Of a DNA stretch of 64,000 nt, positions 1-8,813 are shown in pieces. Position numbers and translations under genes: made by a program. Under the pieces are notes generated by a model, which did no database searches, was not told where the DNA came from, and worked only from the letters and a program-made list of their open reading frames with translations. Numbering within the stretch: the stretch's first letter is position 1; each line of letters starts with the position of its first letter. The DNA comes from Bog-1198 sp963727045. GTDB taxonomy: Bacteria; Pseudomonadota; Gammaproteobacteria; Steroidobacterales; Steroidobacteraceae. The stretch is taken from the NCBI GenBank assembly GCA_963727045.1, contig CAVSES010000002.1:1426001-1490000 (forward strand). Direction: 5' to 3'.

Positions 1-186
1 GACCGCACCCGCAGCCACGTCGTCCAGCCGCTGTCCCTGCAGCCCATAGCGGTCGACCACGCCGCGCAGTGCCGCGGTCAGCATCTCTTGATTCCCCACC
101 TCCGCGTAGGCGCCGTTGCCGCGCACGAACGGAATGCGCACGCCGCCGACGATGGCGACACGTCGCGGACTTGATCCGACCAGCAT
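1..186 (-). CDS. Thiolase (acetyl-CoA C-acyltransferase), N-terminal fragment
   Basis: Only the first 62 residues are inside the window; the gene continues past the left edge. The reverse strand starts with ATG at 184-186 and reads MLVGSSPRRVAIVGGVRIPF, the typical N-terminus of FadI/FadA-type thiolases, where a short beta strand is followed by R-x-P-F. The family catalyses thiolytic cleavage of 3-ketoacyl-CoA in fatty-acid beta-oxidation. The catalytic Cys and the C-terminal His/Cys lie outside the window, so degradative and biosynthetic thiolase cannot be told apart. Confidence 0.8.
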   Translation of the reverse strand, partial: MLVGSSPRRVAIVGGVRIPFVRGNGAYAEVGNQEMLTAALRGVVDRYGLQGQRLDDVAAGAV

Positions 187-250
187 AGCGTTGACTCCCC
201 GATGATGAAGCATCGGATTATGAACCTACCGGGCGGCTTATAATCGATTC

Positions 251-1936
251 ATGACCCGAATTTCGCCCATGGCCTTGCTCGCACCCGCGGTCTTGGCGCT
301 GGCCGCCTGCGGTGCGCCGCCTCCACCGGCCGCACCGCAGGCTGCATCCCCCGCAGCTCCGGACGACAGCTTGAGTCGAATCGTCGAGCTGTATTGGGAT
401 GAGCATGTGGTCCCCGGCAGTCCCTTGTCCGCACAATTCCTGGCGGATTCCCTGGACGTGGAGCGGCGCTTCCTGTCGGAAGTTCTCGAGGTTCCGCGCG
501 CGGGTCTCGATGCGCAAGCAGCGCTTAGTTACGACATATTCAGGCGCCAGCGCGAGTTGGATATCGAGAGCTTCACGTACCCGTCCGAGCTCATGCCGGT
601 CAATCCGTTCGACGGAGAACCTCAGCGTTTCGCGCGCCTGGCCGTGGATCTCACGCAGCATCCGCCCAAAACGGGCAAGGACTACGAGGATTGGCAGCTC
701 CGGATCGACGAGTACGTACGATGGACGAGGCAGGCCATCGCGAACATGCGCGAAGGCATGCGGCGCGGCTACACTTCGCCGAAGATCCTGATGCAGCGCA
801 TGCTGCCGCCGTTGCACGATTTCGGCAACGATGCGCCCGATAATCTGTTCTACGGCCCGCTGCGCACGCTGCCGGAAGCGATCAAAGAACCGGAGCGGAC
901 GCGGATTGCGACGAGCCTCGCCGCGGCGGTCAAGGACAGGCTGCTGCCCGCCTACCGCGAATTGCACGACTTCATTCAAAGCGAGTATCTGCCCCGGGCA
1001 AGATCCAGTGTCGCCCTTTCGGCGCTGCCATTGGGACCATCCTGGTATTCGAGCCTGGTCCGGCGCGTAGCGGGTCCCCGTGCAACCCCGGGCGAGATTC
1101 ACGCCATCGGCCTGGCCGAAGTCGAACGCATTCGGGCGCGCCTCGGCTCCCTGCCCGCCGGTGCGCCGCCGGCAGCGCAGGGCGACCTGCTGAGCGACTA
1201 CCGGGAACTGAAGGAGCGGACTCTTGCGGCCATGCCGACCCTGTTCTCCGACGCACCGCCGGCCGATTTCGAGATTCGCGCCCTCGCCCCGATGGGCGAG
1301 GGCGCTGCGCCGTTGGCCTACCGGCGGGCAGTTCCCGAGTCCGGAACACCTGCCATCCTGTACGTGAATACCGGGAACGGAACGCGGCCCGCGGCCGTGG
1401 AGACCGCCGACTTTCTGCGGGAAGCGATACCCGGGCGTCACTATCAGTGGTCCCTTCAGCGGCAGCGGACCCTGTTGCCCAAGTTTCGACGATTCGGCAG
1501 CGAGCCGGCCTACGTCGAAGGGTGGGCCCTGTATGCTGCGTCTTTGGGCGAAGAATTGGGCGTCTACCGCGATGATGAGGCCAGACGAGGTTCAATATTG
1601 GCCCAATTGAAGTGCGCCGCCGCGTTGGTCGTCGACACGGGCATACATGCGATGAATTGGACGCGCGCGCAAGCAGCCGGGTATCTTCGGACGCAGCTGT
1701 CGGCGGAGGAGGCCGACGCCGATTCGATGGCGGATCGTTTCGTCGCCTCGCCGGCGAGCGCGCTGGCCTGCAAAATGGGCGAACTCAAGATTCAGGCCCT
1801 GCGCAGCCGGGCGGTCGAGACGCTGGGTCCGCGCTTCGACATCCGCGAATTTCATGCCGAAATCCTCAAGGACGGAGCCATGCCCCTCGACATACTCGAG
1901 ACAAAGATGAACCTCTGGATGGGGGCCCGGCGCTGA
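251..1936 (+). CDS. DUF885-family lipoprotein, degenerate metallopeptidase-like
   Basis: A 561-residue protein. Residues 1-20 form a lipoprotein signal peptide with lipobox LAAC, so it is probably anchored in a membrane facing the periplasm. The C-terminal half has the DUF885 landmarks: E423-G-W-A-L-Y, V-V-D-T-G-I-H, and a final F-H-A-E-I-L segment. Family members normally carry HEA-x-PGHH-x-Q as a putative zinc site. Here it reads R390-E-A-I-P-G-R396-H-Y-Q, so two of the His positions are Arg and hydrolase activity is doubtful. TATAAT at 239-244 ends 6 nt before the ATG, which hints at a leaderless or very short leader. Family assignment is firm; function is unknown. Confidence 0.8.
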   Translation: MTRISPMALLAPAVLALAACGAPPPPAAPQAASPAAPDDSLSRIVELYWDEHVVPGSPLSAQFLADSLDVERRFLSEVLEVPRAGLDAQAALSYDIFRRQRELDIESFTYPSELMPVNPFDGEPQRFARLAVDLTQHPPKTGKDYEDWQLRIDEYVRWTRQAIANMREGMRRGYTSPKILMQRMLPPLHDFGNDAPDNLFYGPLRTLPEAIKEPERTRIATSLAAAVKDRLLPAYRELHDFIQSEYLPRARSSVALSALPLGPSWYSSLVRRVAGPRATPGEIHAIGLAEVERIRARLGSLPAGAPPAAQGDLLSDYRELKERTLAAMPTLFSDAPPADFEIRALAPMGEGAAPLAYRRAVPESGTPAILYVNTGNGTRPAAVETADFLREAIPGRHYQWSLQRQRTLLPKFRRFGSEPAYVEGWALYAASLGEELGVYRDDEARRGSILAQLKCAAALVVDTGIHAMNWTRAQAAGYLRTQLSAEEADADSMADRFVASPASALACKMGELKIQALRSRAVETLGPRFDIREFHAEILKDGAMPLDILETKMNLWMGARR

Positions 1937-2011
1937 TGCCGGCCGCCCACGACAACCGCCAGGCGGCGATATCTGTCGAACACGCGCGATCGATCGGAGT
2001 CAGACTATCCA

Positions 2012-2593
2012 GTGCGGCCTTCAATCACCATCGCTTTGCTCCTGTTCGCAGCCTGTGCGGCGCCAGCCGCGGACCTTGCGCAGGAATCCACGCAACATGG
2101 CGACATCGAAGTCGCCGTGTCGTTGGACGCGGCGGAACAAAGCGGCAGCGCGAGCGCATCCGTCAGAATCCATGCCCGCCGGGAAGTGGTCTGGTCGCTC
2201 ATCACGAGCTGCGCGGAAGCGCTGCGGCTGGTGCCGGGCCTCGTGAGCTGTGAGGTGATGGACACCGCGCCGGATCGCTCTTGGCAGCGGATTCGTCACG
2301 TGATGGATTATTCATGGTACCTGCCCAAACTGACCTATGAATTTCGCGCGTCGTATGATGAGCCTTCCCGTGTGTCGATCGAACGCATGTCGGGAGACCT
2401 GCGCGTGCTTCGGGGATCGTGGGCGCTGCAGGGCGACGGGGCCGACACCATCGCCCACTATGCGGTCGATCTGGCGCCGGGGTTTTGGGTCCCGCACTGG
2501 ATCGTGCGCGCGGCCCTGCGGCGCGATTTGCCGAAGATGCTGCGTGCGCTGCGTGCCCGTGCTGAATTCGTCCAGAAGCAAGAACCGGGGTAG
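2012..2593 (+). CDS. SRPBCC/START-like periplasmic protein
   Basis: A 193-residue protein starting at GTG 2012, with GGAG about 12 nt upstream. Residues 1-20 form a cleavable signal peptide (hydrophobic core, then A-P-A-A). The remainder fits the SRPBCC hydrophobic-cavity fold: S-V-R-I-H-A-R-R-E-V-V-W at 49-60, then L-V-P-G-L-V and a C-terminal amphipathic helix around the L-P-K-M-L-R-A-L segment. Such proteins bind lipids, quinones or other hydrophobic ligands; the ligand here cannot be read from sequence. It ends 4 nt before the RidA-like gene, so the two are probably co-transcribed with the upstream DUF885 gene. Confidence 0.7.
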   Translation: MRPSITIALLLFAACAAPAADLAQESTQHGDIEVAVSLDAAEQSGSASASVRIHARREVVWSLITSCAEALRLVPGLVSCEVMDTAPDRSWQRIRHVMDYSWYLPKLTYEFRASYDEPSRVSIERMSGDLRVLRGSWALQGDGADTIAHYAVDLAPGFWVPHWIVRAALRRDLPKMLRALRARAEFVQKQEPG

Positions 2594-2597
2594 TAGC

Positions 2598-3068
2598 ATG
2601 CTCGGCCGGGTCGTCTTCATTGCGTGGATCGCATCGATCGGACTTGCCGCCTGCGAACGTGAATCCGAACCGCCGCCGCCGAGGGTGAAGCAGGTGTTCC
2701 ATTTGAATCCATACGAGAAGGACTTCGGCTACTCCCAAGCCGTCCTGATCGACAAAACGCTGTATATTTCCGGCTCGATGGCCGCGGATGAGAACGGCAG
2801 ATTGGTGGCATCGGGTGATATGGCCGGACAGATGCGCGCGGCGTACATGAACATACGCCGCACGCTCGCCGCTCACGGCGCGGATTTCGGCGAGGTCGTC
2901 AAAGAAACGATCTACACCACGGACATGGATGCCTTGCTCAAAGCCTCCGACCTGCGGTTCGAGTATTACGACAAGGAGCGCCTGCCGACAACGGCGTGGG
3001 TGCAGGTGCAGCGATTGGTGGACCCCGGATTCCTCGTCGAAATCGAGGTGGTCGCGGAGCTGCCATAG
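2598..3068 (+). CDS. RidA/YjgF-family lipoprotein
   Basis: A 156-residue protein starting at ATG 2598, 4 nt after the previous stop. A lipobox (I-G-L-A-A-C near residue 19) predicts lipid anchoring. The mature part carries the YjgF/RidA trimer fold: Y-I-S-G-S, the N-I-R-R-T-L-A helix, and terminal V-E-I-E-V-V-A. Classical RidA is cytosolic and deaminates reactive enamines using an Arg in a P-x-R-S-x-V motif. Here that position reads P-T-T-A-W-V, so the substrate-binding Arg appears absent. This looks like an exported, non-canonical RidA paralogue of unknown function. Confidence 0.8.
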   Translation: MLGRVVFIAWIASIGLAACERESEPPPPRVKQVFHLNPYEKDFGYSQAVLIDKTLYISGSMAADENGRLVASGDMAGQMRAAYMNIRRTLAAHGADFGEVVKETIYTTDMDALLKASDLRFEYYDKERLPTTAWVQVQRLVDPGFLVEIEVVAELP

Positions 3069-3118
3069 GAGCGTGGACCGCTCCCCAGGGACAATCGAGG
3101 ATCGAGGTATTGCGTAAC

Positions 3119-4687
3119 GTGGTTGACAAAAAATTCGAACGGCGGGTTGCGGGACTCATCAATTCAGGCGAACGCGGCGTATTGCGCGGTGGCCGCAAGG
3201 GCGTCGAAAAGGAGTCCCTGCGCGTGTCGCCCGCCGGCGATATCGTTCAATCGCGGCATCCCGCGGCGCTCGGCGCGCCGCTCACCAACGAGCACATCAC
3301 CACGGATTTCTCCGAGTCCCTCATCGAGCTGGTCACCCCGCCTTTCGGCGAGACCTGGGAGCTGCTGCAGTACTTGTGCGACATCCACCAGTTCGTGTAC
3401 CGCCATTTGGGCGACGAAATGCTCTGGGCCACGAGCATGCCGTGTGCGCTCGACGGCGACTCGAGCATACCGCTCGCGCAGTTCGGCACCTCCAATGTCG
3501 GCCGCATGAAGACCATATACCGGCATGGGCTCGGGGTGCGCTACGGACGAATCATGCAGGCGATTTCCGGTGTCCATTTCAATTATTCGTTTTCACCGCG
3601 GCTTTGGGGCGTCCTCGCGGAAGTCAATCAATCCAAACAGCCGCCGCAAAGCTTCGTGTCCGAGCAGTACTTCGGAGTCCTGCGCAATTATCGGCGCTAC
3701 GGCTGGCTTGTCCTGTACTTGTTCGGCACTTCGCCGGCCGTCTCGAAGAGTTTCTTTGCGGGCCGCGAAACCACGTTGTCGTCGCTGGACGCGGACACCT
3801 TCTACGAGCCGTACGGGACCACTCTGCGCATGAGCGACATCGGCTACCGCAACAAGAATCAGGCGACGCTCAGCGTGTCGGTCAACAGCCTGGATGAATA
3901 CGTGCGTGATCTGTCCCGTGCGATAGGAACACCCTACCCTCCGTACGAGAAGATCGGCGTAAAGGTCGACGGCGAATACCGGCAGCTCAACGCCAACATT
4001 CTGCAGATCGAGAATGAATATTACAGCTTCATCCGGCCAAAACGCGTCGCGCGCTCCGGAGAGCGTCCGACCAAGGCATTGCAGCGGGCCGGAGTGGAAT
4101 ACGTCGAAGTGCGCGCGCTCGATGTGAGCGCATTCGATCCGGTCGGGGTCAATCAGAACAAACTGCGATTCCTGGAGGCCTTTCTCGCCCTTTGCCTGCT
4201 GCGTGAAAGTGCGCCCATCGGCGAGAGCGAACAAGCGGGCCTGGATGCGAATCACTTGCTGGTCGCGCGGCGCGGCCGCGAGCCGAAGCTCTTGTTGAAG
4301 CGCGAGGGACGGGATTTCCCGATGGAAACCTGGGCGCGGGAGCTGCTCGACGCGATGCAGGGACTGTGCGAACTGCTCGATCAGGGTGATTCAGCGCGTC
4401 CCTATTCGTCCGCACTCGAGCAGCAGCGCGCCAAGATCGACGACGTGGAGCGCACCCCGTCCGCGCGGCTGTTGACCGACATGCGACAGAGCGGCGAATC
4501 ATTCTTCCAGCTCGCGCAGCGGATGTCCAAGCTGCACAAGGATTACTTTCTCGGCCTGTACCCACCGAACGAACGCCGGCTGGCGGAGCTCGCCGCCGCG
4601 GCGCGCGATTCGCTGGAGGCACAGGCGCGCCTCGAGGCCGCGGACACGCTGGATTTCGACAGCTATCTGGCCCGCTACCTGGCATGA
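3119..4687 (+). CDS. gshA: Glutamate-cysteine ligase
   Basis: First enzyme of glutathione synthesis, joining Glu and Cys through a gamma-peptide bond with ATP in the cytosol. The 522-residue product matches the proteobacterial GshA family in length. Visible hallmarks are N-E-H-I-T-T-D-F-S-E-S, L-W-A-T-S-M-P-C, F-G-T-S-N-V-G-R-M-K, Y-R-H-G-L and G-V-H-F-N-Y-S. GTG 3119 is chosen as start because GAGG at 3104-3107 lies 11 nt upstream and the protein then begins VVDKKFERR as in the family. TTG 3110 is an alternative. The open frame extends further upstream but overlaps the RidA-like gene. Confidence 0.93.
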   Translation: MVDKKFERRVAGLINSGERGVLRGGRKGVEKESLRVSPAGDIVQSRHPAALGAPLTNEHITTDFSESLIELVTPPFGETWELLQYLCDIHQFVYRHLGDEMLWATSMPCALDGDSSIPLAQFGTSNVGRMKTIYRHGLGVRYGRIMQAISGVHFNYSFSPRLWGVLAEVNQSKQPPQSFVSEQYFGVLRNYRRYGWLVLYLFGTSPAVSKSFFAGRETTLSSLDADTFYEPYGTTLRMSDIGYRNKNQATLSVSVNSLDEYVRDLSRAIGTPYPPYEKIGVKVDGEYRQLNANILQIENEYYSFIRPKRVARSGERPTKALQRAGVEYVEVRALDVSAFDPVGVNQNKLRFLEAFLALCLLRESAPIGESEQAGLDANHLLVARRGREPKLLLKREGRDFPMETWARELLDAMQGLCELLDQGDSARPYSSALEQQRAKIDDVERTPSARLLTDMRQSGESFFQLAQRMSKLHKDYFLGLYPPNERRLAELAAAARDSLEAQARLEAADTLDFDSYLARYLA

Positions 4688-4793
4688 GCGCCGCCGGGGG
4701 TCTCGAGCGCCTTTATATTTGACATAATCCAGAATCCGCCGGAATCTCTTTTGCGCCAAAGAGTGGCACAGATCATTGAGTGTGCGGATCCGG

Positions 4794-6044
4794 ATGAGTA
4801 CGGTGTCGCGCATGAGCAGCACTGATCGCCTTCCTGCCGCAGATCTGCCGGATTCGCCGCACGCCCGGCAGCTGCAGGCGGGCTTCCCCTGGCTGACGTT
4901 CGAGCCGGAGCTCGAGCGCGAATTCCGGCGCACTCATTTCCACGAAAACGTTCTGCATACGCGCGTGAATCTTTGCATGGCGGTGATCATCACCATTGCC
5001 TTCTGCGCGATGGAATCGATCGTGCTCGGTCCGGAGCTGAACCGCATTCCCGGCATGATTCACATGATGGTGATCGTTCCGACGCTCCTTATCGGGTTGG
5101 CGGCGAGCTTCTCGCTGAATCGCGATCGCATCTATCCGCCGCTCGCGCTCGTCGCCTCGACGATACTCGGTCTCGGCGTGGCCGCGATTCAGATCATCGC
5201 CACGCGGGGCGGCGTATCGATCCTGTTCCCGTGCCTGATGCTGACCATCATTTTCATCTACTTCATGGGCGGCCTCATTTTCTATCATGCGGTCGCGGCG
5301 AACGTCATCGTGATGTTCGCTTATCTGGCGGCCGGCACGGCCCTGCAGCTGCCGGGCCGCGAGTTCGCGTACGATGCATTGGCGATGATCGCCGCCAATC
5401 TATTCGGCGCCTCGGTCGTCTACATGCACGAAAAGACGAGCCGCATGCGCTTCCTGGAAGCATGCATGCTTCGCGAAATGGTGGCGCGGGACGGTCTGAC
5501 GGGGATACAAAACCGCCGCATGTTCGATCAGCACATTCAGCGCGTCTGGCAGCAAGCCGTGCGCGACGGGGAACGTGTGGCGGTGCTGCTGGCCGACATC
5601 GATTGCTTCAAGGACTACAACGACCGCTACGGGCATCAGGCGGGCGACGAGTGCCTGCGAGCGGTGGCCGTGTCCTTGAGCCAGTGCGCGCGAAGACCCC
5701 TGGACTTCGTGGCACGCTACGGCGGGGAGGAGTTCGCGGTCATTCTGTACGAAGCGAGCCGCGAATACGTGGCCGAGGTGCTGACGCGAATTCAGCGCTC
5801 CATCGCGGAGCTCAACATTCCGCACGAGGCATCGCGGGTGGCGAGCCGTCTCACCTTGAGCATCGGCGCCGCATTCATTCTGCCGAGCAGCAATCGAACG
5901 CATGAGGGATTGATCCAGCTCGCCGACGAAGCCCTGTACAGCGCCAAGGAGCAGGGCAGAAACCGGGTGGTGGTGATGGAAGCGGAGTACCACACGCTGC
6001 GAACCGGCCGATTCGAGAAACGCGGGGGCCCGCGCGCCGTTTGA
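4794..6044 (+). CDS. Membrane diguanylate cyclase (GGDEF)
   Basis: A 416-residue protein that makes the second messenger c-di-GMP from two GTP. A soluble N-terminal segment of about 55 residues is followed by roughly five to six hydrophobic segments (about 60-220) and a C-terminal GGDEF domain. The active site is Y-G-G-E-E-F, preceded by A-D-I-D-x-F-K and Y-N-D-R-Y-G-H. An RxxD inhibitory site (R-P-L-D) lies exactly five residues before GGEEF, so product feedback inhibition is likely. There is no EAL domain. In-frame TTG 4776 and GTG 4782 are alternative starts. The membrane part resembles no named sensor domain that I recognise. Confidence 0.88.
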   Translation: MSTVSRMSSTDRLPAADLPDSPHARQLQAGFPWLTFEPELEREFRRTHFHENVLHTRVNLCMAVIITIAFCAMESIVLGPELNRIPGMIHMMVIVPTLLIGLAASFSLNRDRIYPPLALVASTILGLGVAAIQIIATRGGVSILFPCLMLTIIFIYFMGGLIFYHAVAANVIVMFAYLAAGTALQLPGREFAYDALAMIAANLFGASVVYMHEKTSRMRFLEACMLREMVARDGLTGIQNRRMFDQHIQRVWQQAVRDGERVAVLLADIDCFKDYNDRYGHQAGDECLRAVAVSLSQCARRPLDFVARYGGEEFAVILYEASREYVAEVLTRIQRSIAELNIPHEASRVASRLTLSIGAAFILPSSNRTHEGLIQLADEALYSAKEQGRNRVVVMEAEYHTLRTGRFEKRGGPRAV

Positions 6045-6064
6045 GCATGGATTGTTGCGTCCCC

Positions 6065-6982
6065 TCAAGGACGATAGATCGCGATTCGGGGCTCTTCGCC
6101 GGCCTTCCTGCAGGCCCGAAACATTCCTTCCGAATTGAATTCCATGGCGATTTCGCCGGTGCGGTCGATCGCAATGACGCCGCCTTCGCCTCCCAAAGCC
6201 GGGAGTTCTTCGAGCACGACTTCGCGCACCGCTTCGTTCAAACTGCGGCCGCCGAAGCGCATCCGCGAGCAGATATCGTGGGCAACCGCTGCGCGGATGA
6301 ATACTTCCCCGTGCCCGGTCGCCGAAACTGCGCAAGAACGGTCGTCCGCGTATGTCCCAGCGCCGATGATGGGCGAGTCGCCGATGCGGTTGTAGCGCTT
6401 TCCGGTCATGCCGCCGGTGGAGGTGGCTGCCGCCAGCCGGCCGTGGCGGTCGAGCGCGACCGCCCCCACCGTTCCCACATGGGAGATGGTCAGCGCCGAC
6501 AGGCCAAGGTCTCCGCCGCGTATCCGCTCGAGCTGCCGCCAACGCTCCGGCGTATGGAAGTAGCTGCGCGGCACCAGCGCGAAGCCGCGGCTGAGGGCAA
6601 ATTCCTCGGCTCCCGCGCCGCTCAACATGACGTAGTCGGAGTGTTCCATGACATTGCGCGCAAGCTCGACCGGGTTCTTGATATGGGTCACGCCGCACAC
6701 TGCCCCCGCCCTGCGCGTAGTTCCCTCCATGATCGAGGCATCCAATTCGTTCTGCCCGTCGAGAGTGAACACGGATCCCCGGCCGGCGTTGAACTGTGGG
6801 TCGTCCTCGAGCACCATCACGGCGCGTGCAACCGCATCCAAGCTGGTGGCACCGGCCTGAAGCGCGCTGAAACCGGCATCGAGCGCCGCGGCCAGACCGG
6901 CCCGGTATTTGATTTCGCTCTCGCGGCTCGTTTCGGCGCGCGGCAGGGTGCCCGCGCCACCGTGAATCGCTAGCCCATACAT
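6065..6982 (-). CDS. iaaA: Isoaspartyl peptidase / L-asparaginase, Ntn-hydrolase
   Basis: A 305-residue plant-type asparaginase that removes isoaspartyl residues from damaged peptides and hydrolyses asparagine. It is made as a precursor that cleaves itself before the catalytic Thr, here T171 in H-V-G-T-V-G-A-V-A-L-D. The N-terminal I-H-G-G-A-G-T and the segment N-A-G-R-G-S-V are characteristic, and R-I-G-D-S-P-I-I-G-A-G-T-Y downstream forms the substrate pocket. Length agrees with the family. It converges on the diguanylate cyclase gene with a 20-bp gap and lies downstream of the FAD reductase on the same strand. Confidence 0.9.
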   Translation of the reverse strand: MYGLAIHGGAGTLPRAETSRESEIKYRAGLAAALDAGFSALQAGATSLDAVARAVMVLEDDPQFNAGRGSVFTLDGQNELDASIMEGTTRRAGAVCGVTHIKNPVELARNVMEHSDYVMLSGAGAEEFALSRGFALVPRSYFHTPERWRQLERIRGGDLGLSALTISHVGTVGAVALDRHGRLAAATSTGGMTGKRYNRIGDSPIIGAGTYADDRSCAVSATGHGEVFIRAAVAHDICSRMRFGGRSLNEAVREVVLEELPALGGEGGVIAIDRTGEIAMEFNSEGMFRACRKAGEEPRIAIYRP

Positions 6983-7067
6983 CTGGAGGTGGTTCCTCGT
7001 CGTCTTCGGACCGCCGCAAGGCTACCATCAATCGGCCGCAGCGGACCCGTGAACGTGATCCTCGGCA

Positions 7068-8282
7068 TCAGACCGCGTCTTTCAGCGAAATTTGATCGTC
7101 CGCCAGCTTTTCCGGATCCAGGCGCGCGCGTTCCGCGATCAATTTTCGCGCCGCCATGTAATCCTTCGAGTGATTGACGGCTTCCACCGCGAGCAGTTCG
7201 CGCCCCTTGAGATAGCACACGCTGAAGCTGCGCGAGGCCGGATCGCCCCGCAACACCTGCACGTCGTAGTCCTGGGACAGGCCGACGATGAGCAGCTTGT
7301 TCTCGAACTGGTCGGACCAAAACCACGGAACCCGGTCGTGTGCGACCTGCCGCTCGAGCATATTCAGCGCGGCGGTCTTCGCCTGCTCGAAGGCATTGTC
7401 GACGGATTCGAGCCGGACCCGCCGCGAGAAGCGAAGCGATGGATGGTTGGTGCAGTCGCCCGCGGCATAGATGTTGGGATCACTGGTGCGGCAGTACTCG
7501 TCGACCACGATGCCATCGCTGCAGTCGAGGCCGGCCGAGCACGCGAGCTCGGTCACCGCAACGGCGCCGATCCCGGCGATGACGAGATCCGCGTCATGGC
7601 TGGTGCCGTCGGCGCACACTACCCGCTCGGCGCGGCCATGGCCTTCGATGCGTACGACCCGCATGTCGCAAAGGATGTTGATCCCGTGCGCGTGATGTTC
7701 CCCGGCGAAATACTGCGAGACGCTGGGCGCGACAACGCGATTCATGACGCGGTCGGCCATTTCCAGCACGGTGACTTGACAGCCTACCTTGCGGCAGGTC
7801 GCCGCCGTTTCGAGTCCGATGTACCCCCCGCCGATGATGACCACGCGGGCATCAGGTTTCATCCCGGCCTGTATGGGCGGCACGTCCGCGAGAGCCCGCA
7901 GATAGTGCACGCCCGGAAGGCCGGCTCCCGGGCAGGTCAGGCGGCGCGATCCTGCGCCGAGGCAGAGCAGCAGTCGGTCGTACGTCAACATTTCGCCGTC
8001 GGCGAGATGGACAAGTCGCGCAGCCGCGTCGAGCCGTACCGCCTTCGTCCCCAGCTTGAGTTCGACGCGATGCTCCTCGTAGAACGCACGGTGCCGGAAC
8101 GGGAGCCGATCGGCCGCCATTTCGCCGGAAAGGTATTTCTTTGAGAGCGGGGGCCTCTGGTAGGGCAACTCCGATTCATCGCCGATCAGCACCAAACGGC
8201 CTCCGAACCCCTCACGCCGGAGGGTATCGATGGCCTGGGCGCCGGCCTGGCCGCCGCCGACGATGAGGATCGTGGAAATCAT
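7068..8282 (-). CDS. FAD/NAD(P)-binding ferredoxin (rubredoxin/putidaredoxin-type) reductase
   Basis: A 404-residue flavoprotein. An N-terminal FAD Rossmann motif (I-V-G-G-G-Q-A-G, residues 7-14) is followed by Y-Q-R-P-P-L-S-K, typical of oxygenase-coupled ferredoxin reductases. A second, NAD(P)H-binding motif G-G-G-Y-I-G-L-E lies near residue 152, then Y-A-A-G-D-C-T. The family passes electrons from NAD(P)H to a ferredoxin or rubredoxin serving P450 or dioxygenase systems. No ferredoxin or oxygenase gene is adjacent, so the partner is unknown. It reads toward iaaA with 85 bp between them. Confidence 0.88.
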   Translation of the reverse strand: MISTILIVGGGQAGAQAIDTLRREGFGGRLVLIGDESELPYQRPPLSKKYLSGEMAADRLPFRHRAFYEEHRVELKLGTKAVRLDAAARLVHLADGEMLTYDRLLLCLGAGSRRLTCPGAGLPGVHYLRALADVPPIQAGMKPDARVVIIGGGYIGLETAATCRKVGCQVTVLEMADRVMNRVVAPSVSQYFAGEHHAHGINILCDMRVVRIEGHGRAERVVCADGTSHDADLVIAGIGAVAVTELACSAGLDCSDGIVVDEYCRTSDPNIYAAGDCTNHPSLRFSRRVRLESVDNAFEQAKTAALNMLERQVAHDRVPWFWSDQFENKLLIVGLSQDYDVQVLRGDPASRSFSVCYLKGRELLAVEAVNHSKDYMAARKLIAERARLDPEKLADDQISLKDAV

Positions 8283-8462
8283 GGAATTCCTTGAACTGTC
8301 TTCTAAGCAAGCACGCCTTTATAGCGGGTCGGGGGCCGCCCTGAAAGGACAAATCGACTCCGCGGCCCAAGCCCGGTGCCGCCTTCCCTTACTCATATGG
8401 CCGTGCCTGTTGCGCGCAATCGTAATAGTATTGTCGCGACGACCCACTGCCCGGAGTCCAGA

Positions 8463-8801
8463 ATGAAATTGATCACGGCCATTATCAAGCCCTTCAAGCT
8501 CGACGACGTGCGTGCGGCGCTCTCTGAAATCGGGGTGTCAGGCATGACCGTAACCGAGGTCAAGGGCTTCGGACGCCAGCGCGGTCACACGGAGCTGTAC
8601 CGGGGCGCGGAATACGTCGTCGACTTCGTGCCCAAGACCCGCATCGAAGTTGCCGTCAAGAACGAACTCGTCGACCAGGTCATGGAGGCCATCGTCGGCG
8701 CGTCCAAGACCGGCAAGGTCGGCGACGGCAAGATCTTCGTCACGGACATCCTGCGGGTCCTGCGCATCCGCACTGGCGAGACGGACAACGCCGCGTTGTA
8801 G
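8463..8801 (+). CDS. glnK: P-II nitrogen regulatory protein (GlnB/GlnK)
   Basis: A 112-residue trimeric signal protein that senses ATP/ADP, 2-oxoglutarate and glutamine and controls NtrB, glutamine synthetase adenylylation or ammonium channels. Hallmarks are the start M-K-L-I-T-A-I-I-K-P-F-K, the T-loop G-H-T-E-L-Y-R-G-A-E-Y with uridylylation target Y51, and T-G-K-V-G-D-G-K-I-F. GGAG at 8453-8456 is 6 nt before the ATG. No amtB is adjacent, so glnB and glnK cannot be separated with certainty; the sequence start resembles GlnK slightly more. Confidence 0.93.
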   Translation: MKLITAIIKPFKLDDVRAALSEIGVSGMTVTEVKGFGRQRGHTELYRGAEYVVDFVPKTRIEVAVKNELVDQVMEAIVGASKTGKVGDGKIFVTDILRVLRIRTGETDNAAL

Positions 8802-8813
8802 CCGCGGCATGGA

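Noticed and set aside
5400..7031. Long minus-strand frame of 543 codons over the diguanylate cyclase and iaaA genes
   Set aside because: It is antisense to the GGDEF gene and out of frame with iaaA; its composition is Arg/Gly-rich and unlike any family.
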